NCBI GenBank assembly: GCA_020073215.1
Contig: JAIQFO010000009.1
Coordinates: 62,001 to 126,000 of the forward strand
From: Terriglobia bacterium
GTDB taxonomy: Bacteria > Acidobacteriota > Terriglobia > Terriglobales > Acidobacteriaceae
Direction: 5' to 3'
Length of the DNA stretch: 64,000 bases
Shown here: positions 56,125 to 64,000 of the stretch, piece after piece
Layout: each line of letters begins with the position of its first letter
Position numbering within the stretch: position 1 is the stretch's first letter
Notes under the pieces: generated by a model
What the model was told of the DNA's origin: nothing
Seen by the model: only the letters and a program-made list of their open reading frames with translations
The model's database searches: none
Position numbers and translations under genes: made by a program

Positions 56125-57765
56125 TCACCTCGGCAAACACTTCTCCATGAAGTCGAGCAGATCCTTCTTCATCTTGTCATGTTCGGCGCGATCGACGTAC
56201 ACCATGTGTCCCGAGTTGTAGGTCGCGTACGAAATATTCTGGCGCAACTGCGGACCGAGGTCTAAGTGATCCATTGTCCAGTTCGCAGCCGCAAACGGAG
56301 TCGCCAGGTCATAGTAGCCTTCCATCACCAGAATCTTCATATACGGATTCTTGATCATGGCCGACCGCAATCCGCCCGCCGTGCTGGGAAAGCCTTGTAC
56401 CGCGTTGCCCCACTCCCACTTCTGGAACCCAGGTTGGTCGTAGGCGAACACCCGGTAGGGCATGTCGGATTTGTAGTTCAGTTCGGTGCGCAGGTAGTTG
56501 TTGAACGCCGAGGTGTAAGGCGGCAGAATGGCAGCGCCCGTCGGATCATAGTAATGATCGCCGTCGGGATTAGGGCTGCTGAAGCGCCCATCGAGGCGGC
56601 CGGTGACCAGTTTCTGATCGAGCAGCAGTTCATGCGTGAAGGTTGGAACGTCAATCCGCAGGTTGTGCGCTTCCACCACTTCTGGCCGCAGCCCGATGTA
56701 GCGTGACAGTTGCTCGACAATCTTGCGATGTTCTTCCGGCGTCAGAGCGTCGCCTTTGCCCAGCGCAAGCGCGTAATCATGGGTCGACCAGCGCACCACC
56801 TCCTCGCGTGTCTTCGTCACATCCTGCGTGAGATCGGCAGCCAGCTTGTGATGGTAGCCGGCGATCATGTTAAACGTGGGCACCAGCAGAAAGTAAGGCA
56901 GGTCGTTCGACTTGTTCCATTCCAGTGTCTGGAAATCCACCGCCATCGAAAGCAGGGTCACGCCGTTGAACGCGATGCCATGATCGGCCAGATATCCTGC
57001 AATGCCTGCGGCCCGAGTCGTGCCGTAGCTTTCCCCCAGCAGGAACAGCGGAGAGCTCCAACGATCGTAGCGGGAAATGTAGAGGCGGATAAACTCTCCG
57101 AAAGCCTGGATGTCGCCTTTCACCCCCAGAAACGTTTTGGTGAGTTCCGCGGTCGCGGCCCGCGAGTATCCCGTCGCCATCGCATCCACCATCACGATGT
57201 CACTGTCATCGAGCAGCGTGTCGGGGTTGTCTTCCAGACGATAGGGTGCTGCCGGCATGAACCCGTTTGCCTGCAGAACCACGCGCTTCGGTCCCAGCGC
57301 CCCCATGTGCAGCCACACCGAGGCCGAGCCGGGGCCGCCGTTGAACGAGAACGTCAGCGGACGCTTTGCCGCCTCCTGTCCGTCGAGCGTGTAGGCGACA
57401 AAAAACATTTCCGCTTCCATCTTGCCGTCGCCGCGCTTGATGGGAAGTCTCCCAGCCGTCGCCGTATAGCGGAGCGTCTTGCCGTGGAGCGTAATCTGGT
57501 GATGCGTGATGACGGGCGGAACTTCCGTTACGTCATAATGTTCTTCCTTGTCGGCAGCTTCGCTTGCGTCCGTCTTGGCCGGCTCGGCGGGCTTGCTGCT
57601 CTCCGCGCTCTTATCCGGAGTCGCGGCGCTCGCCGACGTTGTTTGCTTCTTATCTTTCTTGGATGCGGCCGGCTTCGCGCTCTCGGGCGCCGTGTCCTGG
57701 TCTTGCTGCGCCACCGTAAACGGAATCATCAGCAGGGCGAAAAAGAGAACCGCCAGAATCTTCAT
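56125..57765 (-). CDS. Exported S10-family serine carboxypeptidase-like protein
   Basis: 546 residues from the ATG at 57765, with GGAG 8 bases upstream. Signal peptide 1-19, then a low-complexity Lys/Ala/Ser/Glu linker of about 55 residues. The S10 alpha/beta hydrolase domain shows FSFNGGPGSASVW at the oxyanion hole, the nucleophile in LLGESYGTTRA, the acid in MEGYYDLATPF and the His in YNSGHMVYV. Bacterial S10 enzymes remove C-terminal residues from peptides in the periplasm or outside. Confidence 0.93.
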   Translation of the reverse strand: MKILAVLFFALLMIPFTVAQQDQDTAPESAKPAASKKDKKQTTSASAATPDKSAESSKPAEPAKTDASEAADKEEHYDVTEVPPVITHHQITLHGKTLRYTATAGRLPIKRGDGKMEAEMFFVAYTLDGQEAAKRPLTFSFNGGPGSASVWLHMGALGPKRVVLQANGFMPAAPYRLEDNPDTLLDDSDIVMVDAMATGYSRAATAELTKTFLGVKGDIQAFGEFIRLYISRYDRWSSPLFLLGESYGTTRAAGIAGYLADHGIAFNGVTLLSMAVDFQTLEWNKSNDLPYFLLVPTFNMIAGYHHKLAADLTQDVTKTREEVVRWSTHDYALALGKGDALTPEEHRKIVEQLSRYIGLRPEVVEAHNLRIDVPTFTHELLLDQKLVTGRLDGRFSSPNPDGDHYYDPTGAAILPPYTSAFNNYLRTELNYKSDMPYRVFAYDQPGFQKWEWGNAVQGFPSTAGGLRSAMIKNPYMKILVMEGYYDLATPFAAANWTMDHLDLGPQLRQNISYATYNSGHMVYVDRAEHDKMKKDLLDFMEKCLPR

Positions 57766-57930
57766 GCTTGTCTCCGCCGAAAAGAGTTGGACCAGCATTA
57801 TAAAGCCTCATCGCTATTGCGCTTGGAAAACCCTCGCTCAAGGTCTACAATTTTCGCTGCACCCGGGACATCGCTTCGCAGTGCCGGGAATTCGTGTGTC
57901 GATAGGAACATTCAAAAGGAGCTTCCAGAT

Positions 57931-58140
57931 ATGAAGAAACTGCTCGCGTTGATGTTTGCCTTTGCCCTCTCCCTCTCGATGTCGTCGTTTGCTTTCGCCC
58001 AAGCTGACAAGCCCGCGGACAAACCGGCCGACAAGAAGGAAGAGAAAGCAAAACCCAAGAAAGAAAAGAAGGCCAAGACAGAGAAGAAAGCCAAAACAGA
58101 GAAGAAAGCCGAGACGAAGAAAGACGACATGGCGAAGTAA
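57931..58140 (+). CDS. Small exported Lys/Glu-rich protein
   Basis: 69 residues from the ATG at 57931, with AAAAGGAGC upstream. Signal peptide 1-23 (ALMFAFALSLSMSSFAFAQA). The mature part is almost only Lys, Glu, Ala and Thr in repeated units (EKKAKTEKKAKTEKKAETKK). A longer frame in the same phase (from 56710) is an antisense shadow of the S10 gene. A good terminator follows. Perhaps a periplasmic polycation that binds DNA, lipids or wall; unproven. Confidence 0.8.
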   Translation: MKKLLALMFAFALSLSMSSFAFAQADKPADKPADKKEEKAKPKKEKKAKTEKKAKTEKKAETKKDDMAK

Positions 58141-58165
58141 GCCCTCCGTTCCTTTTCGGTTTCAG

Positions 58166-58189
58166 CCCCGGCTCTGGTCGGGGTTTTTT
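58166..58189 (+). terminator. Rho-independent terminator after the Lys/Glu-rich gene
   Basis: CCCCG-GCTCTGGT-CGGGG followed by TTTTTTC, 26 bases after the stop codon. Confidence 0.8.
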
Positions 58190-58312
58190 CTTGCCGACTC
58201 CCCGCCCGCCGGAGGCATGTCGAGACGTGCTAGAATTTGTTGCGCCTGAAATGCTTCCTCCGGCTGGGTGGCGCACCCGATCTTTCCACTCTGGTAATGA
58301 CGGACTAAAAAC

Positions 58313-59365
58313 GTGGCCCAGAACCCCAACCTCCCTAACGACCCGATCACCTACGCCGATGCCGGAGTCAACATCGATCGTGGCAATCGCACCAAGCAGC
58401 GCATCAAGTATCTGGCCCACAAAACCTTCACCAAGGGAGTGCTGAGCGAGATTGGCGGATTTGGCGGCATGTATTCCGTCGACAAAAAATATCTGGATCC
58501 CGTCCTGGTTTCGAGCGTCGATGGCGTGGGCACCAAGTTAAAAGTGGCCTTCGACATGAAAATGCACCACACCGTCGGCGGCGACTTGGTGAATCACTGC
58601 GTGAACGACATCGCGGTGCAGGGTGCGGCGCCGTTGTTTTTCATGGACTATCTGGCCACCGGAACCCTGGACCCGGAGATCGCCGAAAAAGTTGTAGGAG
58701 GACTGGCCGAAGCCTGCAAGCATAACGGCTGCGCCCTGATCGGCGGCGAGACCGCGGAAATGCCGGGCTTTTATCCCGATGGCGAATACGATCTAGCCGG
58801 ATTCATCGTCGGAGTCGTCGACCGCGAGCGCATCATCAGCGGCAAAGAGGTGCAGGTGGGCGATTGCGTTCTCGGTTTGCCCTCCAACGGCCTGCACACC
58901 AACGGCTACTCGCTGGCCCGCAAACTGCTCTTTGAAGTCGCCGGCTATTCTCTCGAAACGTTTGTCAGCGAGATCAAGAACAAAGTCGGCAACGAACTCA
59001 TGCGCACCCATCGCAGCTACTGGTCGATTATTCGCAAGATGATCGCCGGCGATTGTGTCGCGGCCCTGGCGCATATCACCGGAGGCGGCATCACCGAGAA
59101 CCTGCCCCGGGTCCTGCCCAAAGGCACCTCCGCCGTGATCGAACGCGGCACCTGGCCGGTTCTGCCCATCTTTGAACATCTGCAGAAACTGGGCAATGTA
59201 GCCGAGGAAGAAATGCTGCGCACCTTCAACATGGGCCTCGGCATGCTGATCGTGGTGCCCGCCAAGAAATTCAAAAAAGCCCAGACCCTGCTCGAGCGAG
59301 CCGGAGAAAAATTCTACAGCGTAGGCCGCATCGTCAAAGGCGACCGCAAGGTAATGTTCAGCTAA
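58313..59365 (+). CDS. purM: Phosphoribosylaminoimidazole synthase (AIR synthase)
   Basis: 350 residues from a GTG at 58313. PurM closes the imidazole ring, turning FGAM into AIR with ATP. Typical segments: YADAGVNIDRGNR, SSVDGVGTKLKVA, DLVNHCVNDIAVQGAAPLFF, ALIGGETAEMPGFY, LPSNGLHTNGYSLAR and HITGGGITENLPRVLP. Cytoplasmic; followed by purN with a repeat-filled gap of about 240 bases. Confidence 0.97.
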   Translation: MAQNPNLPNDPITYADAGVNIDRGNRTKQRIKYLAHKTFTKGVLSEIGGFGGMYSVDKKYLDPVLVSSVDGVGTKLKVAFDMKMHHTVGGDLVNHCVNDIAVQGAAPLFFMDYLATGTLDPEIAEKVVGGLAEACKHNGCALIGGETAEMPGFYPDGEYDLAGFIVGVVDRERIISGKEVQVGDCVLGLPSNGLHTNGYSLARKLLFEVAGYSLETFVSEIKNKVGNELMRTHRSYWSIIRKMIAGDCVAALAHITGGGITENLPRVLPKGTSAVIERGTWPVLPIFEHLQKLGNVAEEEMLRTFNMGLGMLIVVPAKKFKKAQTLLERAGEKFYSVGRIVKGDRKVMFS

Positions 59366-59369
59366 GCCG

Positions 59370-59440
59370 GTCGCTGGCTCGTCGCTCGTCGTTCTTGGCT
59401 CGTCGCTCGTCGTTCTTGGCTCTTCCCCCGTCGCTCTTGC
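59370..59440. repeat. Tandem 21-base repeat made of 7-base units
   Basis: GCTCGTCGCTCGTCGTTCTTG occurs twice in tandem (about 59377-59418) and a third, diverged copy follows. Each 21-base unit is three 7-base subunits (GCTCGTC, GCTCGTC, GTTCTTG). It begins 5 bases after the purM stop. Confidence 0.75.
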
Positions 59441-59456
59441 CCACTCCTTCATGAAT

Positions 59457-59547
59457 TGTCATCCTGACCCTGAGCCCGCCGAAGGGGAAGGATCTGCTTT
59501 CCTGCGCACGGTAGGAACTGCAGGTTCTAGCTTCGCTCAGAATGACA
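59457..59547. repeat. Class E inverted repeat (TGTCATCCTGA type)
   Basis: Left arm TGTCATCCTGACCCTGAGCC with GAAGGGGAAGGATCT, right arm AGCTTCGCTCAGAATGACA at 59529-59547. Between purM and purN. A 9-base-unit run (TCTCCGCGT, CTCCGTGCC) follows at 59566-59597. Confidence 0.7.
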
Positions 59548-59609
59548 AACCCAGCTTTTTCTAGCTTTTCTCCGCGTCTCCGTGCCTCCGTGGTGAATAA
59601 TGTTGTCGT

Positions 59610-60239
59610 ATGAAAAACCTCGGCATCCTACTCTCCGGACGCGGTTCCAATTTCGTGGCCATCGCCGACAGCGTTGCAGGCGGCAGAATACCCAATGCCC
59701 GCATAGCCGTCGTGATCTCGAACCGTGCCGACGCTCCCGGCCTCGAAACCGCCCGCCAGCGCGGCCTCAACGCGCTTTTCATTGCGTCGAAAGGCAAGCC
59801 GCGCGAGCAGCACGACCGCGAAGTTGTGGCGGCGCTCCTCGATAACCAAGTCGATCTCATCTGCCTCGCCGGTTACATGCGCCTGCTATCGCCCTGGTTC
59901 GTGCGGCAGTTCCCGGCGAAAATTCTCAACATCCATCCCTCGCTCCTGCCCTCCTTCCCCGGACTCGAAGCCCAGCAGCAAGCCTTCGCCTATGGCGTAA
60001 AAGTATCCGGCTGCACGGTTCATTTTGTGGATGAGGAACTCGACCACGGCGCCATCATCGTGCAGAAAACCGTCCCCGTTCTCGACTCCGACGACGAACA
60101 CACGCTGGCGGCGCGCATCCTCGAGCAGGAACACATTGCCTACACGGAAGCGATCAGGATTGTGTTGGAAGGACGCTTCGAAATCGCCGGGCGGCGACTG
60201 GTGAAAGGTCAGAGGTCAGAGGTCAGATTGCAGAAGTAA
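59610..60239 (+). CDS. purN: Phosphoribosylglycinamide formyltransferase
   Basis: 209 residues. PurN transfers a formyl group to GAR from 10-formyl-tetrahydrofolate. Motifs: LLSGRGSNF at the phosphate site, LAGYMRLLSP, the catalytic Asn-His in NIHPSLLPSFPG, and the Asp in ELDHGAIIVQK. The last ten residues (KGQRSEVRLQ) are encoded by the left arm of a class B repeat, and the stop codon also falls in it, so the repeat has replaced the natural 3' end. Confidence 0.96.
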   Translation: MKNLGILLSGRGSNFVAIADSVAGGRIPNARIAVVISNRADAPGLETARQRGLNALFIASKGKPREQHDREVVAALLDNQVDLICLAGYMRLLSPWFVRQFPAKILNIHPSLLPSFPGLEAQQQAFAYGVKVSGCTVHFVDEELDHGAIIVQKTVPVLDSDDEHTLAARILEQEHIAYTEAIRIVLEGRFEIAGRRLVKGQRSEVRLQK

Positions 60240-60300
60240 AATCCAAGAATCACGGGCCTTGGTTTTCACCTCTGCAATCTGACCCCTCACCTCTGCAATC
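60204..60300. repeat. Class B inverted repeat overlapping the end of purN
   Basis: Left arm 60204-60238 (AAAGGTCAGAGGTCAGAGGT and more) lies inside purN. Right arm about 60264-60300 (CACCTCTGCAATCTGACCCC and more) reaches the stop codon of the minus-strand gene at 60301. Same family as 16511 and 45553. Confidence 0.8.
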
Positions 60301-60855
60301 CTACATGATCAGTTCGTTTGTTCTCCGCGCGATCGGATGCTGCATCACCTCAAGCTCGTTCTTCACCAGGTTCAGTCCATACACGCACTGCTCGAATCTC
60401 TGCGACAGTTGCGCGAACAGCGGCGCCACCTTGGCGTATTCGAAGTTTTCGAACTTGGAGACAATGTAGTAACTTTCTTTTCCAGCTTTCACCCAGTCCA
60501 CAAAGTTCTCGACGCGTTGCCGCCGCAGCCGATAGTGGTTGATGCTCTCGGGAAACATGCCCGCGTAGAACAGCGTGAAGTCGCCAATATGTTTGCGCAC
60601 CTGGCGCTCGCGATCGAACGAAGGCGCGGGGCCGTAGATCGGGTCCGACTCGATCAGCATCTCGCCCACATCGTTCAACGGCTTCCCCGCTGCATCCCGG
60701 ATTTTCACCAGCTGCTCGGCATCGCAAAACTCCGACAGCAGATGCGCGACGTAACTCACCACTTGCGGATCGCGAATCCCAATCTCCTGGGCGTAGTGGC
60801 GTCCGACCAGTTCAACAAACAACTGCTGCAGCGGATGCGTCTCCGGAATCTCCAT
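60301..60855 (-). CDS. Conserved-looking protein of unknown function
   Basis: 184 residues from the ATG at 60855; a longer frame adds 11 unsupported residues. No signal peptide or membrane helix. Mostly helical, with HPLQQLFVELVGRHYAQEIG at the start, DPIYGPAPSFDRERQVRKHI in the middle and a charged C-terminus. I do not recognise the family. It converges with purN, the gap being a class B repeat. Confidence 0.7.
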   Translation of the reverse strand: MEIPETHPLQQLFVELVGRHYAQEIGIRDPQVVSYVAHLLSEFCDAEQLVKIRDAAGKPLNDVGEMLIESDPIYGPAPSFDRERQVRKHIGDFTLFYAGMFPESINHYRLRRQRVENFVDWVKAGKESYYIVSKFENFEYAKVAPLFAQLSQRFEQCVYGLNLVKNELEVMQHPIARRTNELIM

Positions 60856-61109
60856 GGCCCCACTTCCTTCCCTAACTCGCCCTCTCATTCCTATCGGAAC
60901 AAGATCTCGTGCGGATTACATACCGTGAATCGGTAATCCAATGCAAGTGACCATCGAACCACTACTATTAGAACCCTCCGTACGGTGCGGCGTTTCGGGG
61001 CTATCTGTTGGCAGCCAACGCGGTCGGCTGCTAATTTCCGCATCGCGTGGACCGAAAAGTTCGTCCCCGGAATCTATTCACAGAGAAGTATTCAAACGAC
61101 GGAGGCAGA

Positions 61110-61517
61110 GTGGAGCGAATCAACATCTCAAGCGGAACACCCTGGGAGCCGATTGTCGGTTACTCCCGTGCGGTTCGCGTCGGCCCACACATCCACGTGG
61201 CGGGCACAACCGCAACCGGCGTCGGCGGAAAAATTGTCGGCACAGGCGATGCGTACGCGCAGACCGTTCAGACCATCAACAATATTGAACGCGCTTTGAA
61301 GCAGGCTGGAGCCTCATTGAAAGATGTGGTTCGCACGCGCATCTTCCTTACCAACATTGCCGATTGGGAAAAAGTAGGAAAGGCCCACGGAGAGTTCTTC
61401 CGCGACATTCGTCCCGCGTGCTCCATGATGGCGCTCACCGCCCTCATCTCTCCTGAAATACTCGTGGAAATCGAAGCGGAAGCGATCGTATCCGAACCAG
61501 AAAAGAAAAGTGAGTGA
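61110..61517 (+). CDS. RidA family protein
   Basis: 135 residues from a GTG at 61110 with GGAGG about 6 bases upstream; a longer frame begins in a region without ribosome site. The RidA/YjgF/UK114 trimer fold is shown by [56 protein letters not shown] and the end IEAEAIV. The Arg in VRTRIF is the conserved substrate Arg of imine deaminases that remove reactive enamines made by PLP enzymes. Confidence 0.92.
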   Translation: MERINISSGTPWEPIVGYSRAVRVGPHIHVAGTTATGVGGKIVGTGDAYAQTVQTINNIERALKQAGASLKDVVRTRIFLTNIADWEKVGKAHGEFFRDIRPACSMMALTALISPEILVEIEAEAIVSEPEKKSE

Positions 61518-61566
61518 GAGGGCGAAAGTCGGCAGCCAAGCCGGGCTTCCGCCCTCGTTTTGGTGG

Positions 61567-61688
61567 CTAGCGTGAACGCCGAACAGGCTGCGGAAAAGCT
61601 CTGATTCACGCTAGTTCTCGGGAAGGGCACGACTTCAGTCGTGCCGTTAGTCGACGAAAATTTGGTTGCGCTTTAGCGCCCGAGGTCA
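61567..61688. repeat. Class A two-hairpin element with an upstream inverted repeat
   Basis: CTAGCGTGAA (61567-61576) and TTCACGCTAG (61605-61614) form an inverted pair. Then GGCACGAC-TTCA-GTCGTGCC (61625-61644) and GCGC-TTTA-GCGC (about 61668-61679). Between the RidA gene and the histone-like gene. Confidence 0.75.
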
Positions 61689-61727
61689 GCTTCTTGCGCC
61701 CGTGCCGAGTTCTTCAGCAGCCCGCCG

Positions 61728-62153
61728 CTAGCGGCGGCTTCTTTTACGAGCAGCCTTCTTCTTTGCCGCTTTCCGGGCTGGCTTCTTCGCCGCTTTCTTC
61801 TTCTTCGTTGCTTTCTTCTTCTTCGCCGGTTTGGCCTTTTTCTTGGCGGCCGGCTTCTTGGCCGCTTTCTTCTTGGCTGGAGCCTTCTTAGCCGCCTTCT
61901 TCTTAGCCGGCGCCTTCTTCTTCGGCGCGCCACCCTGGCCGCCGCCCAGCGGAGTTACAGGTGCGGGTGCCGCCACCGGCTCCCGTACCAGAGGCGCCGG
62001 AAGCTCGTCGTCTTCCTCCACCAGGGCTGGTTCTTCTTCCTCTTCTTCTTCTTCGTCTAGATCTTCTTCCAGCGATTCGCCATAGGCGCCGCTGTCGCTG
62101 AACTCATCGGTCTCATCGTCCCGACCGTAGAGAGTCGGATCGTCAAAGCGCAT
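61728..62153 (-). CDS. Histone H1-like Lys/Ala-rich protein with an acidic N-terminus
   Basis: 141 residues from the ATG at 62153, preceded by AGGAG at 5 bases; a longer frame upstream is not supported. Residues 1-50 are acidic (SLEEDLDEEEEEEEEPALVE), 50-75 are Ala/Pro-rich, and the last 65 are repeats of AKKAPAKK/AKKPAAKKK ending in RKRSRR, like the C-terminal tail of eukaryotic histone H1 and bacterial Hc1-type proteins. Probably a nucleoid-associated protein binding DNA non-specifically; the acidic part may modulate that. Confidence 0.85.
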   Translation of the reverse strand: MRFDDPTLYGRDDETDEFSDSGAYGESLEEDLDEEEEEEEEPALVEEDDELPAPLVREPVAAPAPVTPLGGGQGGAPKKKAPAKKKAAKKAPAKKKAAKKPAAKKKAKPAKKKKATKKKKAAKKPARKAAKKKAARKRSRR

Positions 62154-62395
62154 ATCTCCTCCTGCGTATTTGCGGTCACCCGCACGCATGCGCGAGCAGG
62201 GCCAGGGAATAAGGACAACGGCTGCAAAACTGCTTCTTCGGAACGGCGCGCGATTATAGCACGGCACAGTTTCATCGGCAGTATCGTGCATTCTCCACCG
62301 ATTTGCGAGGAAAATTATTAAAGAGAAAAGAGCCTCGACTTCTAGGCGAACTAAAAGCGAACGAGGAGGCGCCCCTTTCCGTCCGCGGCACAACT

Positions 62396-62470
62396 AGGAT
62401 GCGTATCAGGGTATGCCTTCAGGCATACCGCAAGTGCTGTGGTCGGAGAGCGCTTTTAGGCGCTGGTTGT
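62396..62470. repeat. Class A two-hairpin element
   Basis: CGTATCAGGG lead-in, then GGTATGCC-TTCA-GGCATACC at about 62410-62429, and a second hairpin with a TTTTA loop (GCGC/GCGC) near 62450. Downstream of the ABC permease gene. Confidence 0.75.
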
Positions 62471-62498
62471 TGGGAGCCGGAGGTTCGCCACAGCGCCC

Positions 62499-63605
62499 CT
62501 ACTCGTACGCCAGCGCATCGATAGGATCCTTCTGCGCCGCCTTGTACGCCGGATACAGCGCCCCCCCGACCGCGCTCGCCAGCGCGATCACGGCGGCCCG
62601 CGCAATCCATCCCCCGGCCAGTACCATGGGCGTGAGCGGCAGCCGATTATGAATCAGGACCCGCGCCACCAGGCTGGCGACGATGCCCAGTACGATCCCA
62701 CCCAAGGCCAGCAGCGCCGTTTCCCGAAGCACCACGTTCACGATATAAGGCTTCGATGCGCCCATCGACTTCAGGATGCCGATCTCTCGCGTCCGCTCCA
62801 TCACCGCCGTATACATCGCCTGAAAAATCACCAGCACCCCGATGACCACCGAAATTCCGATCACCACGTCGATAAACGTCGAAAGGCCGGGAATGTGGGT
62901 CGGAGTCATCATGGAAAGGTATGTGGCCATCGAACTGGCGACGTAGCGTCCCATCCCCGGCACCTGCTTGATCTCGTCCACCACCGCATCCGCGTTAGCC
63001 GGATCGTCAAGCTTAAGGTACATCACCGACGCTTTATCCTTCCCGCCGGTCAGATCCTGCAACGTGCTTAACGGAAGGAATTTCCGCCCACCCTTCCCGC
63101 GCTCGACAATGCCGCAGATGTGGAACGGGTTATTGAGAATCTCGATCGTGTCCCCGACTTTGGCATGCTTGGACTGGGCAAAAAGATCGTCGACAATCAC
63201 ATCATTCGGCCCCTGAAACGGACCGCCCTTCAGATAGTGGAAACCGCCCGACATGCTCTCGTAACTCGCCAGATCGATCCCGGCGATGATCTCCAGCGCA
63301 CCAGAGGTCGAAACCTGCGTGATCACCGGGGCGACATGTTCCACGTGCGGCAGTTTGGCCAGTACGCCGGCCACTTTGATCGGCATCGGGCTGCCGGTCA
63401 GCCCGGCAATGAAAGATGATCCCGGAGGCAGCACGATCACATCCGCCCCAATACCCGCGGTCCGCGTCCTGGAATCCTGCAGCATGCCCAGCGAGAACCC
63501 GACAATCAGCAGAATCATCGCCACTTCCAGCGCCACCGCCACAATGCTGATCAGCGAGCGCACCGGACGATGCACCAAATTCCCGACGATCATGCGATTC
63601 ATCAT
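62499..63605 (-). CDS. MacB/FtsX-like ABC transporter permease (DevC-type)
   Basis: 368 residues with an N-terminal helix (LISIVAVALEVAMILLIVGF), a periplasmic domain of about 200 residues, then three C-terminal helices with the coupling sequence ERTREIGILKSMGASKPYIV. More like DevC-type exporters than the pair at 10608-13311. The gene ahead of it on the minus strand (63827) is of the lipoprotein-sorting type; an ATPase is not seen. Start ATG at 63605. Confidence 0.9.
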   Translation of the reverse strand: MMNRMIVGNLVHRPVRSLISIVAVALEVAMILLIVGFSLGMLQDSRTRTAGIGADVIVLPPGSSFIAGLTGSPMPIKVAGVLAKLPHVEHVAPVITQVSTSGALEIIAGIDLASYESMSGGFHYLKGGPFQGPNDVIVDDLFAQSKHAKVGDTIEILNNPFHICGIVERGKGGRKFLPLSTLQDLTGGKDKASVMYLKLDDPANADAVVDEIKQVPGMGRYVASSMATYLSMMTPTHIPGLSTFIDVVIGISVVIGVLVIFQAMYTAVMERTREIGILKSMGASKPYIVNVVLRETALLALGGIVLGIVASLVARVLIHNRLPLTPMVLAGGWIARAAVIALASAVGGALYPAYKAAQKDPIDALAYE

Positions 63606-63627
63606 GCTGTTTCCGAGAACCAGTCGC

Positions 63628-63735
63628 TGGTCGTTAGTGGTTAGTAGCCTGTGGTGAAAGTAAGACTTGTATCAGGGTATGCCTTCAGGCATACCGCAAA
63701 TGACGCATTATGAATGCGCCTTTAGGCGCTGGGGG
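63628..63735. repeat. Class A two-hairpin element after a 7-base-unit run
   Basis: A short run of 7-base units (CCAGTCG, CTGGTCG, TTAGTGG, TTAGTAG) precedes the element. Then GGTATGCC-TTCA-GGCATACC at about 63677-63696 and GCGCC-TTTA-GGCGC near 63716-63729. Between the permease gene and the partial gene at the edge. Confidence 0.75.
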
Positions 63736-63826
63736 CGACGATTGGAGTCTCATCACAGGTCGTGAGTCGTTCGTGAACACCTGACAAACCGCGAACAACC
63801 AGCAGACACCAGCCAGCCACTTGGAA

Positions 63827-64000
63827 CTACCGCCCATGCGACGCTTTCGTCGCCGCCGCCCTGGCGTTCGACCCATCCAGGCGTACCACCTCAGCTCCCG
63901 GCGGTTGCTCCAGCGCAAACTGGTCGTCAGTCAGCGCTCGATTGATTTCCAGCTTGACCATGCCCAGGGCGATGTCGTAATCCTCCCGCGGCCGCTCAAT
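63827..64000 (-). CDS. C-terminal fragment of an outer-membrane lipoprotein-sorting-type protein
   Basis: The last 57 codons are in view (the gene starts beyond the window). The sequence YDIALGMVKLEINRALTDDQ, then FALEQPPGAEVVRLD, resembles the end of LolA-like/DUF2092 outer-membrane lipoprotein-sorting proteins, where TDDQF is common near the C-terminus. The fold cannot be judged from so little. It may be co-transcribed with the permease downstream, consistent with an envelope export role. Confidence 0.6.
   Translation of the reverse strand: MERPREDYDIALGMVKLEINRALTDDQFALEQPPGAEVVRLDGSNARAAATKASHGR

Noticed and set aside
56710..58140. A 476-codon open frame on plus
   Set aside because: Most of it is antisense to the S10 peptidase, and its composition is shadow-like. 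Only its last 69 codons, with their own ATG, ribosome site and signal peptide, are a gene.

Overview
The window looks like a piece of a GC-rich chromosome from an Acidobacteriota bacterium, probably of the Terriglobia/Koribacter type. This is an inference. It rests on a 1126-residue Oar-like TonB-dependent receptor next to an ASPIC/UnbV FG-GAP protein, a VWFA-related secreted protein, several small carboxypeptidase-regulatory-domain proteins, a hopanoid glycosyltransferase, and many palindromic intergenic repeats. I saw no rRNA, prophage, CRISPR array, full insertion sequence or biosynthetic megacluster.

Layout. 1-8000: an exported PIG-L deacetylase (cut by the window edge) diverges from the Oar-like receptor, a TPR remnant and a CRTAC1-like protein. 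The gap between the divergent genes holds two good sigma-70 promoters and three palindromes of LacI-operator type. 8100-8820: a small remnant ORF and RNase P RNA on the minus strand. 8880-13400: a membrane protein, an ECF sigma factor with a probable anti-sigma partner, and two MacB/FtsX-type permeases without an ATPase. 13400-18700: lipid and sugar glycosyltransferases (HpnI-like, ArnT-like, GT4) and an alpha/beta hydrolase. 18700-24200: rhomboid protease, M28 peptidase, a LysW-like zinc ribbon, two small exported regulatory-domain proteins and ribosomal protein S1. 24500-31950: an SH3-like protein, Ddl, a VWA protein, a CsgG-like protein, arginase and AsnRS. 32100-39900: sugar isomerase, gamma-glutamyltransferase, YjbR, HtrA, hydantoinase B, SppA and an HU/IHF protein. 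40100-43800: a solute-binding-type protein, a CAU tRNA and a membrane spermidine-synthase-like protein. 44000-54850: a complete Kdp potassium system. 55100-64000: lipid kinase, S10 peptidase, PurM, PurN, RidA, a histone-like protein, an ABC permease and the end of a lipoprotein-sorting-type gene.

The most coherent unit is kdp. KdpD is divided into two polypeptides encoded on opposite strands: the N-terminal KdpD/USP sensor on plus and the DUF4118-GAF-histidine-kinase half on minus. After them come kdpE, an outer-membrane barrel protein, a 28-residue membrane peptide, kdpF, kdpA, kdpB and kdpC.

The most unusual feature is the density and variety of structured repeats. They include (A) two-hairpin elements with TTCA and TTTA loops whose stems vary by compensatory changes, (B) inverted repeats built from 7-base units, (C) inverted repeats built from 9-base units, (D) GTGTGG-led GC hairpins, two of which lie inside coding genes (ddl and hydantoinase B) in frame, and (E) TGTCATCCTGA-type repeats. 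All calls were made by reading the sequence; no database search was run.
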